A stretch of 44,559 bases of DNA from Flavobacterium sp. (lineage in GTDB: Bacteria; Bacteroidota; Bacteroidia; Flavobacteriales; Flavobacteriaceae). The position numbers and the translations under genes were made by a program. Below the pieces are notes generated by a model, which saw only the letters and a list, made by a program, of their open reading frames with translations, searched no databases and was not told the origin of the DNA. The stretch is from assembly GCA_023259675.1 (NCBI GenBank), contig JALRGT010000025.1, positions 1-44,559 of the forward strand, written 5' to 3'. Shown one piece after another: positions 26,302 through 33,748 of the stretch. The number at the start of each line of letters is the position of its first letter. Positions within the stretch are counted from its first letter, which is position 1.

Positions 26302-27205
26302 GGTTGTAACCGTTTAGAAGTTTAAATAAATGCAAAACCGAAGGAAAAACGGCATCCATAGATTCACCCGCACCCGCAGTAGAACCGGGTAAAGCCATGA
26401 TCAATGTATTTCCTTTAAAACCCACCACGCTTCTGGATAACATTGCATAAGGCGTACGATCCTGACCGTAGGAACGGATTGCTTCTTCGATACCCGGAAT
26501 ACGGCGATCGAGTAATGGAATTACGGCTTCGGGAGTTACGTCTCTATTTGACAATCCGGTGCCGCCAGTAATAATGATTAAATCCGTTTTTTGAGAACAT
26601 AATGTATTGATGGTGTTCTGAATATCCAAAACCTCATCCGGAATAATGATATAGTTGGAAACTTCTAATCCTAAGTTTTTGATTTTATCCGAAATTACTT
26701 TACCTGCTTTATCTTCTTTCTTACCGCTAGAAACACTATCCGAACACACCATGACTGCAACCGAAAGATTTTGGACTTCTTTGTTACCATAATCGGATTT
26801 CCCTCCTTTTTTGTGCAGTAGTTTTATCGTCGAAATTTCCACCTTCTTATCAATCGGTTTGAGCATATCGTACATCGTCAATGCCACGATAGATGCGCCG
26901 TGCATGGCTTCGACCTCAACGCCTGTTCTGTAAATCGCTTTCACAGTCACTTCTATTCGAACCTCATCATCCAAGCATTCAAACTGGATTCCAGTAAATT
27001 CTATCGGCATCGGGTGACAGTCTGGAATTGCGTTTGAGGTGTTTTTTACAGCAAACAAACCCGCCGTTCTGGATACTTCCAGCACGTCGCCTTTTGGGAC
27101 GGTTTTATCCAAAATGGCTTGCATAGTTTCTAGTGAACCTAGTTTAACAATAGCTTGGGCTGTTGCCGTGCGCTGGGTAATTATTTTATGGGTGATATCT
27201 ACCAT
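26291..27205 (-). CDS. moaCB: MoaC-MoaB/Mog fusion (bifunctional molybdopterin synthesis protein)
   Basis: A 304-residue fusion. The N-terminal half (about 1-145) is MoaC, cyclic pyranopterin monophosphate synthase, with DCHPMPIEFTG and VEVEAMHGASIVALTMYDM. The C-terminal half (about 150-304) is the MoaB/MogA adenylyltransferase domain with IIITGGTGLSNRDVTPEA and LPGSTAGAGESMDAV. MoaC works directly after MoaA; MogA-type domains adenylate molybdopterin before Mo insertion by MoeA. MoaCB fusions are known in Bacteroidota. No separate mog gene is present in the window. Confidence 0.95.
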   Translation of the reverse strand: MVDITHKIITQRTATAQAIVKLGSLETMQAILDKTVPKGDVLEVSRTAGLFAVKNTSNAIPDCHPMPIEFTGIQFECLDDEVRIEVTVKAIYRTGVEVEAMHGASIVALTMYDMLKPIDKKVEISTIKLLHKKGGKSDYGNKEVQNLSVAVMVCSDSVSSGKKEDKAGKVISDKIKNLGLEVSNYIIIPDEVLDIQNTINTLCSQKTDLIIITGGTGLSNRDVTPEAVIPLLDRRIPGIEEAIRSYGQDRTPYAMLSRSVVGFKGNTLIMALPGSTAGAGESMDAVFPSVLHLFKLLNGYNHGK

Positions 27206-27218
27206 TTTTTATTGTTTT

Positions 27219-27390
27219 GGGCCACAAATGACACGAATTATACAGATTTTTTGTTGAGTACATTAAATTAGCAATACCTATTAAAACTTAATCTTACTAA
27301 ATTTTTGCTCCGTTACACTTAACAAAAAAACACTCGAATTGATGCTATAAAAATCTGTGTTTATCTGTTTTATCCGTGATATCAGTGGTC
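27219..27390. repeat. Degenerate inverted-repeat element, copy A
   Basis: The space between moaE and moaCB is almost filled by imperfect inverted arms. The left arm (27219-27252) contains GCCACAAATGACACGAATTA and ACAGATTTTTT. The right arm (27348-27390) contains AAAAATCTGTGTTTATCTG and CCGTGATATCAGTGG. A related element follows at 27850-27960. CACAGATT-type intergenic repeats are common in Bacteroidota as far as I recall. Confidence 0.55.
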
Positions 27391-27395
27391 TATTT

Positions 27396-27836
27396 TTACG
27401 TGTTTTTTTTCCAAGTATACGATTCGTCTTCAAATAATTCCTTGCCAAAAACGGCAGTTTTCTCTTTTATATCTTCGACCAAAAATTCTAAAGCTTCGTA
27501 AACCACTTTTCGTCTTGGTGCCGATACAAAAACAAACAAACAGATTTCACCTGTTTTCACCGTGCCCAAACTCTGGTAAATGTGCAAACATGAAAGCTCA
27601 TATTTGGCAAAAGCCGCCTCTCGAATTTCATGGAAAGTTTGCTCCGCCATTTCCTCATAAGCTGTATAATCTATAGCTACAACCGTTTTTCCTTCAATCA
27701 CATCAGCGCGAACTTGTCCTAAAAAAATATTATGGGCGCCAATAGTTGTTTTACTTTGGTGCTTTGCAATCGAATTCCCAATGAAATCGGATGTTATTTG
27801 TCCTTGAATGAAGGAACTTTTCTTTGCTGTTGACAT
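27396..27836 (-). CDS. moaE: Molybdopterin synthase catalytic subunit MoaE
   Basis: A 146-residue large subunit of molybdopterin synthase. With thiocarboxylated MoaD it converts cyclic pyranopterin monophosphate to molybdopterin. The typical FLGQVRADVIEGKTVVAIDY and the C-terminal lysine-rich active region KEKTAVFGKELFEDESYTWK are present, as is YQSLGTVKTGEICLFVFVSA. It is flanked on both sides by inverted-repeat elements, so its spacing in the operon is wide. Confidence 0.95.
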   Translation of the reverse strand: MSTAKKSSFIQGQITSDFIGNSIAKHQSKTTIGAHNIFLGQVRADVIEGKTVVAIDYTAYEEMAEQTFHEIREAAFAKYELSCLHIYQSLGTVKTGEICLFVFVSAPRRKVVYEALEFLVEDIKEKTAVFGKELFEDESYTWKKNT

Positions 27837-27849
27837 ATCTTTATTTTTT

Positions 27850-27960
27850 GACCACAGTTGACATGGGTTAAACGGATTTTTTCTGATTCTTTTTATTATC
27901 TATTTCTATAATTGAGAGGCTCCTTTAAAAATCTGTAAACATCTTTTCCACCGCTGTCAT
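27850..27960. repeat. Degenerate inverted-repeat element, copy B
   Basis: Between moeB and moaE the arms GACCACAGTTGACATGGGTT plus AACGGATTTTTT (27850-27882) and AAAAATCTGTAAACATC plus TTTTCCACCGCTGTCAT (27927-27960) are imperfect complements. They resemble the element at 27219-27390. Confidence 0.5.
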
Positions 27961-27997
27961 CCTGACCTATTTTTTTTGTGTTTTTAAACTTAATTTG

Positions 27998-29038
27998 CTA
28001 AATAGATTGAATCCCTTTTCCCAAATGAAAAACACCTACGAATCCAGCGTTTTTCAAATAATTCAATGCCATTTGACTGCGTTGTCCTGTTTGACAAAAC
28101 AGAACTATTTCTTGATTTTTATCTAATTTCTTACTGTACTCTTCGAGACTATCCAATGGAATTTTAACTACATTATCCCCTTCAAATAAAGGCATTTCAT
28201 CTGTTTCCCGAACATCAATAACCACAATTCCTGATTGTTTACATTTTTCAATAAATTCTTCTGAACTTAAATTTTCTTTCGCTTTTTTACTGTTCAAAAT
28301 CTGGGTTCCATGAATAAATCCCTTTTCGATTGCCTTTGGATTTCTGGAAAAACCGATAGTTTGGGTTTGACACGTCAAAGCATCATAAATCAGTAATTTT
28401 CCGGACAAAACATCCCCTATTTCGAGAATAATTTTCAATACTTCGTTTGCTTGAAACGCACCCAATATATTAGGTAAAACCCCTAAAACACCAGTCGATA
28501 CACAATTCGAAACTTTTTTTAAACCAGTCGGTTCAGGGAATAAACAACGGTAACTTGGTCCGTTTTTATAATTAAAAACAGAAACCTGCCCTTCAAATTT
28601 ATAAATAGAGGCATACACTACCGGAATTCTTTTGGCTACAGCCACATCATTAATCACATAACGTGCACCAATGGTATCCGTACAATCGACGATAATGTGA
28701 TAGTCTTGAAAAATATCGGCCGCATTTTGCGCATTGAAAAAATTAGCATAAACAACCACATCAACTTCTGGGTTCAGGATTCCAATTTTTTGAGCAGCGG
28801 TTTCCGCCTTGTTTTTTCCGCAATCATTCATCGTATACAACAATTGACGATGCAAATTGGTTTCTTCTATTATATCTCCATCCACAATTCCGATAGTTCC
28901 CACTCCGGCTGCCGCCAAATTTTGCAAAACGGGACAACCCAAACCACCTGCTCCGATTACCAATACTCGGGCATCAAGCAATTTTTGCTGACCTACCTCC
29001 CCAATTTCTTCAAGAGCTATTTGTCTAGAATATCTCAT
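27998..29038 (-). CDS. moeB: MoeB/ThiF-type adenylyltransferase fused to a rhodanese domain
   Basis: A 346-residue protein. The N-terminal E1-like domain (about 1-235) has the nucleotide motif VIGAGGLGCPVLQNLAAAGV and DGDIIEETNLHRQLLY. The C-terminal rhodanese domain (about 255-346) has the active loop FCQTGQRSQ with a catalytic-position cysteine. It should adenylate the MoaD C-terminus and supply sulfur for the thiocarboxylate. Both zinc CxxC pairs of E. coli MoeB appear broken: SYRCLFPEP has one cysteine and the second pair is absent after RNPKAIEK. A role in ThiS activation is also possible, but moaD is the adjacent gene. Confidence 0.88.
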   Translation of the reverse strand: MRYSRQIALEEIGEVGQQKLLDARVLVIGAGGLGCPVLQNLAAAGVGTIGIVDGDIIEETNLHRQLLYTMNDCGKNKAETAAQKIGILNPEVDVVVYANFFNAQNAADIFQDYHIIVDCTDTIGARYVINDVAVAKRIPVVYASIYKFEGQVSVFNYKNGPSYRCLFPEPTGLKKVSNCVSTGVLGVLPNILGAFQANEVLKIILEIGDVLSGKLLIYDALTCQTQTIGFSRNPKAIEKGFIHGTQILNSKKAKENLSSEEFIEKCKQSGIVVIDVRETDEMPLFEGDNVVKIPLDSLEEYSKKLDKNQEIVLFCQTGQRSQMALNYLKNAGFVGVFHLGKGIQSI

Positions 29039-29062
29039 ATTTGTTTAAACTTTAACTTATCA

Positions 29063-29305
29063 TTACCCTCCCGCAAAAGGAGGCAATAATGCAATAATGT
29101 CTTGGTCTTTTATATTCGTATCCAAATTACCCATCAACTGATTGACAGCAATAGAGTAATTGGTGTTTTTTAATTCCTCATAAAGAGATTCGACAGCTGA
29201 TTTAACATCAGACAGGACCACGTTATTTTGGTCTAATTGCAGTACTTCTTCCTTTTTAAGGGTAATATCCACGAGTAAACCGAAATATTTAAGTGTTAGG
29301 TTCAT
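29063..29305 (-). CDS. moaD: Molybdopterin synthase sulfur carrier subunit MoaD
   Basis: An 80-residue ubiquitin-fold protein ending in the required Gly-Gly (ALLPPFAGG), the site of adenylation and thiocarboxylation. The N-terminal strand NLTLKYFGLLVDITLKKEEV is typical. Its start overlaps the mobA stop by one base (29305). Confidence 0.93.
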   Translation of the reverse strand: MNLTLKYFGLLVDITLKKEEVLQLDQNNVVLSDVKSAVESLYEELKNTNYSIAVNQLMGNLDTNIKDQDIIALLPPFAGG

Positions 29306-29871
29306 TAGATAATATTTTGATAATCTTCTTTTGTGTTAATATTTTGTATTTGTGCGCTCCATTTTTTTGGAACTACTAACGTTTGATGATTTACATCACT
29401 TATAACATCACACAATTTCAATTGGTTTCCGGCAATATGTTCCCCCAAAACAATTCGCATCGAACGGTCATAAACCGCAATCAACGGACTTATTTTATCA
29501 TTAGATTGTACTTGAGTCATCATATAAGAATCTTCATGATTATCGACCAACCATTGTAACAATTCTGTTGAAATCAAAGGAACATCAACACTTAAAACTA
29601 AATTAAATTTGGTCTTAGATTGCTTCAATGCAGTATACAAACCACCTACCGGTCCTTTGTTTGAAATCATATCCTCTATTCGGCTATGCCCTAAAAAATC
29701 ATAATCGGCATTCGAAGAAACAATCACAATATCCTCCCCTACAACAGGTTTTAGCGCGTCACAAATATGGCTTATAAATGGCTTTCCATTTAAATCCAAA
29801 AGTCCTTTATCGGTTCCCATGCGCTGGCTTTTTCCACCAGCCAATACAAATGCTGTTATTTCCTTTTTCAT
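29305..29871 (-). CDS. mobA: Molybdenum cofactor guanylyltransferase MobA
   Basis: A 188-residue MobA that attaches GMP to Mo-molybdopterin, giving the MGD form needed by DMSO-reductase-family enzymes such as the nitrate reductase in this window. The nucleotide-binding motif LAGGKSQRMGTDKGLLDLNG and the metal-binding SVDVPLIS are visible. It overlaps the TSUP permease by 4 bp, so translation is coupled. Confidence 0.93.
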   Translation of the reverse strand: MKKEITAFVLAGGKSQRMGTDKGLLDLNGKPFISHICDALKPVVGEDIVIVSSNADYDFLGHSRIEDMISNKGPVGGLYTALKQSKTKFNLVLSVDVPLISTELLQWLVDNHEDSYMMTQVQSNDKISPLIAVYDRSMRIVLGEHIAGNQLKLCDVISDVNHQTLVVPKKWSAQIQNINTKEDYQNII

Positions 29872-30617
29872 GCTGTCATATATAATTTAAAAATAGCTAT
29901 TCCGAGTACTACTGCCAAAACATTACGTAAAATCAAGGAGTTGAATTTTTTTGCTCCATAATAGGCTCCAAGGAAACCTCCTGTAAACACTACTCCAATC
30001 AATAACAAAGAAGCGCTTGGCAAAACCCCTCCTTTGATGAGAAAACCAGAAATTCCAGAAATGGAATTCACAAAAATAAACAAGGCCGATACGGCTGCCG
30101 TTTGTTTCATATTTGCCCAACCCAATAATAATAAAACGGGGCTTAAAACGATTCCGCCACCTATTCCTATCAATCCCGATAAAAAACCAATCACAGCACC
30201 TATTGTCAAAGCAACTGGAATATTTATGGGTTTCAATGCTCCTTTTTCTTTTCCAAAAACACCTACTAATCGCAGTACAGCAAAAATTAATGCTGTAGCC
30301 AAAATAATTTTATAGTAGTAGGCCGAAACCGAAAGATAACCACCCAAAAAAGAAAACGGTATCGAGGTTATTGCAAAAGGATAAAACAAATTCCACTTGA
30401 ATTTTTTCTCTCTAAAATAAAAATAAAAAGAAACCCCAGAAACCAATACGTTAAGTATCAGAGCAGTCGGTTTCATAAAAGTCATCGGAAAAGCAAAAAT
30501 ACTCATCAAAGCCAGATAACCACTGGCACCACCATGTCCCACACTCGCATACAAAAAAGCAATAATAGGCAACAGAAGCAACAACAAAGGGGTATTTAGC
30601 AAATCTATTATGGTCAT
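29868..30617 (-). CDS. TauE/SafE (TSUP) family membrane permease
   Basis: A 249-residue inner-membrane protein with about eight hydrophobic segments and the TSUP hallmarks: FLYASVGHGGASGYLALMSI near the N-terminus and IGFLSGLIGIGGGIVLSPVL in the second repeat. TSUP proteins move sulfite, sulfonates and related organosulfur anions. Here the gene overlaps modE by 4 bp upstream and mobA by 4 bp downstream, so it belongs tightly to a molybdenum operon. No modABC is visible. Transport of molybdate or a sulfur compound for Moco is an inference from context only. Confidence 0.85.
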   Translation of the reverse strand: MTIIDLLNTPLLLLLLPIIAFLYASVGHGGASGYLALMSIFAFPMTFMKPTALILNVLVSGVSFYFYFREKKFKWNLFYPFAITSIPFSFLGGYLSVSAYYYKIILATALIFAVLRLVGVFGKEKGALKPINIPVALTIGAVIGFLSGLIGIGGGIVLSPVLLLLGWANMKQTAAVSALFIFVNSISGISGFLIKGGVLPSASLLLIGVVFTGGFLGAYYGAKKFNSLILRNVLAVVLGIAIFKLYMTA

Positions 30618-30943
30618 ACTGAATATTTTTTAAATTCCTTGTCCAAAAAATCCCAGCAAGCCGAGTTAATAGACTCAAACGATTCGATTAATAATTTCCC
30701 ATAAGGTGTCAAAACGGTTCCTCCGCCTTTGTTACCACCCACTTGCGTTTCAATCAACGGAAATTTTGACGCTTTGTTTGAAGCATCGACCAATTTCCAG
30801 GCTTTCTGATAGGATAAATTCATGGCTTTGGCCGCCTTGTTTAACGAACCCGTGCTTTCAATCAATTTTAATAATTGCACACGCCCTTCACTGATAAGAA
30901 TTCCTTCTTCGGTTTCAATCCAGATTTTACTTTTTATCTTCAT
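30614..30943 (-). CDS. ModE-like winged-helix regulator lacking the molybdate-binding domain
   Basis: A 109-residue protein corresponding to only the DNA-binding half of ModE. GRVQLLKLIESTGSLNKAAKAMNLSYQKAWKLVDASN is split here as GRVQLLKLIESTGSLNKAAK and AMNLSYQKAWKLVD, the ModE/LysR-type helix-turn-helix. A wing follows (QVGGNKGGGTVLTPYG). The C-terminal TOBE/molbindin domains of E. coli ModE are absent. It is the first gene of the Moco operon, and a ModE-type operator overlaps its promoter, which points to autoregulation. Confidence 0.88.
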   Translation of the reverse strand: MKIKSKIWIETEEGILISEGRVQLLKLIESTGSLNKAAKAMNLSYQKAWKLVDASNKASKFPLIETQVGGNKGGGTVLTPYGKLLIESFESINSACWDFLDKEFKKYSV

Positions 30944-30950
30944 TGCACAA

Positions 30951-30974
30951 CGTTATACTTCAGCAAATATAACG
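30951..30974. promoter_or_regulatory. ModE-type operator
   Basis: CGTTATA (30951-30957) and TATAACG (30968-30974) form a perfect 7-bp inverted repeat with a 10-bp spacer, 24 bp in all. The E. coli modA operator, as I remember it, has the same CGTTATA..ATAACG arms and total length. The site lies 8 bp upstream of the modE-like ATG and overlaps the -7 element. Confidence 0.75.
30964..30971 (-). promoter_or_regulatory. -7 element of the Moco operon promoter
   Basis: The minus strand reads TATATTTG, a full match to TAnnTTTG, inside the ModE-type operator and 21 bp from the start codon. Regulator binding here would block transcription. Confidence 0.5.
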
Positions 30975-31272
30975 AAATATTTTACCTGAAAAATAAAATT
31001 AAGCATTTTGTTGCGAAATTGTTTGTGTTTGCGCAAAAAGCATAAGAATTCTGTTGCGTTTTCGAATATACCAGCTATTCGTTCTGTCATGGTGGATTGC
31101 TGCTGTCCTCATGCAAAATTGGGGGAAATAGAAATTATTTTATAAGTTTATTTTTATAAATTAGCAAAAGTAAAACTAAAGACTTTCACAAACTCCCCTA
31201 GTTAGGTGGAAATTGAGCAACTTTTAGGACTTGTAACATATTTATATTGAATAAAAACATTAAATAAAATTT
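30975..31272. other. Divergent intergenic region between modE and the repeat lipoprotein
   Basis: Beyond the operator this region of about 300 bp shows no coding frame I can support. It should contain the promoter of the lipoprotein gene, but no clear TAnnTTTG element was found near its start. Confidence 0.4.
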
Positions 31273-31713
31273 ATGAAAAATACACTTACGCTTTTATTGG
31301 TCGTTTTATCTCTCACATCTTGTTTGACTTCAAAACAAAAGGAAACAACAAATTTGTCTAATCCTAATATAAACTCTACTGAAACATATAATAGCGGAAA
31401 TCAATCCACTCTTTCCAATGTTGCTCTTAATGATAATGATACAGAAGTTAGAAAATTAGCTGTTAGCAAATTGATAATCCAATCTACTCTTTCTAATGTT
31501 GCTCTCAATGATAAAGATGCAGAAGTTAGAAAATTAGCTGTTAGCAAACTGACAATTCAATCCACTCTATCTAATGTTGCCATTAATGATAAAGATGCAG
31601 AAATTAGAAAATTAGCTGTAAGTAAACTGACAATTCAATCCACACTATCTAATGTTGCTATTAATGATAAAGATGCAGAAGTTAGAAAATTAGCTATAAA
31701 GCGTTTGAATTAA
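31273..31713 (+). CDS. Small lipoprotein with four near-identical 26-residue repeats
   Basis: A 146-residue protein. A lipoprotein signal peptide ends in the lipobox LTSC (C17). A Ser/Asn/Thr-rich linker runs to residue 43. Then four tandem 26-residue units follow, each close to QSTLSNVAINDKDAEVRKLA plus a short helix end (VSKLTI). The unit looks like a HEAT/Armadillo-type helical hairpin: the RKLAVSKL segment matches the second helix of such repeats. Four units are few for a stable solenoid. Function is unknown; protein binding in the periplasm or outer membrane is plausible. It stands alone on the plus strand between modE and moeA. Confidence 0.75.
   Translation: MKNTLTLLLVVLSLTSCLTSKQKETTNLSNPNINSTETYNSGNQSTLSNVALNDNDTEVRKLAVSKLIIQSTLSNVALNDKDAEVRKLAVSKLTIQSTLSNVAINDKDAEIRKLAVSKLTIQSTLSNVAINDKDAEVRKLAIKRLN
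31402..31713 (+). repeat. Four tandem 78-bp coding repeats
   Basis: Units run 31402-31479, 31480-31557, 31558-31635 and 31636-31713. The first bases CAATCCACTCT are shared with small changes and most differences are at third codon positions or a few residues. The last unit ends with the stop codon. The high DNA identity suggests recent duplication and possible copy-number change. Confidence 0.9.
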
Positions 31714-31986
31714 TTATATAAATCGAAAAAATTACCCTAACTACTAAAACTTGAGTTACTAGATGAGATTCTTCCTTCGTCAGAGTGACAAGTTTGTGGA
31801 AGTGGATTGTGGAAATAGATTCTAAAAATAAAGTCTTTTTTGTTATTATAACCCCTGTTTTGTCATTTCGACAAAGGAGAAATCACATAATAAATTGTCC
31901 AAAGATTAGCAAAATCACAAAACTTGGAATACGGGATGTATTCTTCAGCCTTCAGAAGGAGAAGATTGTGAAGATGGAATCTAAAA
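31714..31986. other. Intergenic region with inverted short repeats
   Basis: Between the lipoprotein and moeA (convergent) no gene is supported. Two related 29-bp sequences lie in opposite orientation: 31763-31791 (minus, TTGTCACTCTGACGAAGGAA...) and 31860-31888 (plus, TTGTCATTTCGACAAAGGAG...). No U-run terminator was recognised. Confidence 0.5.
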
Positions 31987-33156
31987 CTACAGTAAATACA
32001 CTTCGACTTTATCGCCTTTTTTCAAGTCATAGGTTCCTTCCGGTACAAAAACCAACGCGTTCGCCACTGAGAAGGAATTCAGCATGGAGGAAGCCTGATG
32101 CGACAAAACAGCAACTTCATTAGCCACAATAGTGGCTTTCAAAAACTGGGCACGCGTATTATCTACCGAAAAATCATGTGCTAATGCAATAGATTTCGAT
32201 TGATTGTAATCGGTTGAATTTCCGGAGAGAATCTGCAGTGTAGGCAAAACATAAACATAAAAACAGGTCAAACTCGCCGCTGGATTTCCGGGCAATGCAA
32301 AAACCAATTTATCACTTTTCTTTCCGGAAAAAAGGGGCTTTCCAGGTTTTTGATTGATTTTATAAAAAAGCGTTTCCACTTCCAATTCCTTTAGGGCTGA
32401 TGCCACGAAATCATAATCACCCACCGAAATTCCACCGGAAACCAATACCACGTCATTTTCTGCCAAAGCTCCTCGCAAGACGTTTTTAGTGTTTTCAAAG
32501 TCATCATTTACCGCATAACTGGTCACCTGATCAAAAAAAGCTTCCCGCAATGCAGACTCTAGCATAATGCCGTTACTTTCATACACTTTTCCATATTCCA
32601 AAGGCTTGCCAGGCGAAACCAATTCGTTACCGGTAATAACAATTCCAACTTGGGGTTTCTTGTATACTTTTACCGTGGTAAATCCCAAACCAGCCAAAAA
32701 ACCAATAGCGGCAGCATTCAACACCGTCCCTTTTTCAAGCGCTAAATCCCCTGCGGAAATTTGCTCTCCAACGGGTCTCACGTTGGTTTCGGGTTTTACT
32801 TTTGTCTCGAGATACAATTGATTTTCTTTTGCGGTAACTTTTTCGATTTGAATCACTGCCTGTGCCGAGTCCGGAACGGCAGCTCCCGTAAAAATCTTTA
32901 TCGCCTGACCCGGCAACAATGTCACCTGATGGCTATCCCCCGCTTTGATTTCGCCAATAATTTCATAAACCAAATCATCGTGTAAACATAATGCAAAACC
33001 ATCCATCGCCGATTGTCGGAATGGTGGCATATGGATTGGAGAAAAAAGACTTTGGGACAACACATGCTTTCTCGCTTGAATCAGCGAATATTCCACTTCC
33101 TTACTGGCAGGTACATTATTTTTTAGAATCGAAAAAGCATCTTGGACAGAAATCAT
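31987..33156 (-). CDS. moeA: Molybdopterin molybdenumtransferase MoeA
   Basis: A 389-residue MoeA that inserts molybdate into adenylated molybdopterin. Typical segments are HMPPFRQSAMDGFA near the N-terminus, FTGAAVPDSAQAVIQIE, GIVITGNELVSPG, the signature VLVSGGISVGDYDFV, and FALPGNPAASLTCFYVYVLP. The C-terminal domain IV is a small beta barrel ending KKGDKVEVYLL. It is transcribed on its own, upstream of the rest of the Moco genes and separated from them by the lipoprotein. Confidence 0.95.
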   Translation of the reverse strand: MISVQDAFSILKNNVPASKEVEYSLIQARKHVLSQSLFSPIHMPPFRQSAMDGFALCLHDDLVYEIIGEIKAGDSHQVTLLPGQAIKIFTGAAVPDSAQAVIQIEKVTAKENQLYLETKVKPETNVRPVGEQISAGDLALEKGTVLNAAAIGFLAGLGFTTVKVYKKPQVGIVITGNELVSPGKPLEYGKVYESNGIMLESALREAFFDQVTSYAVNDDFENTKNVLRGALAENDVVLVSGGISVGDYDFVASALKELEVETLFYKINQKPGKPLFSGKKSDKLVFALPGNPAASLTCFYVYVLPTLQILSGNSTDYNQSKSIALAHDFSVDNTRAQFLKATIVANEVAVLSHQASSMLNSFSVANALVFVPEGTYDLKKGDKVEVYLL

Positions 33157-33161
33157 AGGTC

Positions 33162-33187
33162 GTATTTTAAGTAAAATTCAAAAATAC
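33162..33187. promoter_or_regulatory. Inverted repeat and -7 element at the moeA promoter
   Basis: GTATTTT (33162-33168) and AAAATAC (33181-33187) are perfect complements 12 bp apart, directly upstream of the moeA ATG. The right arm overlaps a minus-strand TATTTTTG (33179-33186), a TAnnTTTG match. The geometry resembles the ModE-type site upstream of modE but the CG ends are not conserved on both sides. Confidence 0.3.
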
Positions 33188-33695
33188 AATTCCCGAATGA
33201 TTTTTTTCTTTTTTCCTTTAGAAATAAAAATCAGGAACTATTTGCCGAATTTCGTCCGGCTTTGGAGAATTTAGAGTAAAATTCAAAAAAAAATCACAAC
33301 AAACTCAAAACAAACCTGTTGCAAACAATTAATCCTCTCTCATTCCTCCAATTCCTTGTAAATAAATTTTAATTTTTAAAAACCCTCTTTTTGTAAGAAG
33401 AGCTTTTCTTAAAGTCCATTCTTTGTTAAAATAATCCTTAAATTGTTCATAAAAATAAAAGAATATACTAATTTTAATTCGCTAAAAAACACATAACCCT
33501 TTTATTATCAATAAAATAAAAACAAATTAATTTCATTTTTATAAGTCTTTTGTTTTTTCAATGGTACATTGCCAAAGCTAAATATTATGAAAGAATTTAA
33601 AAAGTGATAGACCGTTCTGATACCAATATCCTTTATCTATTTATTATTAAAAAAAACCAATAATACAAAACACCAACCAAAAACTAAATAACCTT
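33188..33695. other. Gene-free region between moeA and the denitrification cluster
   Basis: About 500 bp of AT-rich sequence with no coding frame I can support. A weak hairpin lies near 33383-33410 (CCCTCTTTTTGTAAGAAGAG). Nothing else recognisable was seen. Confidence 0.5.
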
Positions 33696-33731
33696 AAAAA
33701 CCTCGTTTAAAATGTTTTAAACGAGGTTTTT
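33696..33731. terminator. Strong terminator after the denitrification operon
   Basis: A 17-bp perfect inverted repeat centred on TG at 33713-33714: left arm ends CCTCGTTTAAAA, right arm TTTTAAACGAGG, flanked by A and T runs. It lies 18 bp past the stop of the porin gene (33749) on the minus strand. Confidence 0.88.
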
Positions 33732-33748
33732 TGAATTAAATAACCCTG

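Noticed and set aside
31402..31713. Tandem 78-bp repeats considered as a CRISPR array
   Set aside because: The units are contiguous with no unique spacers, are in frame and encode 26-residue protein repeats; no cas genes are present.
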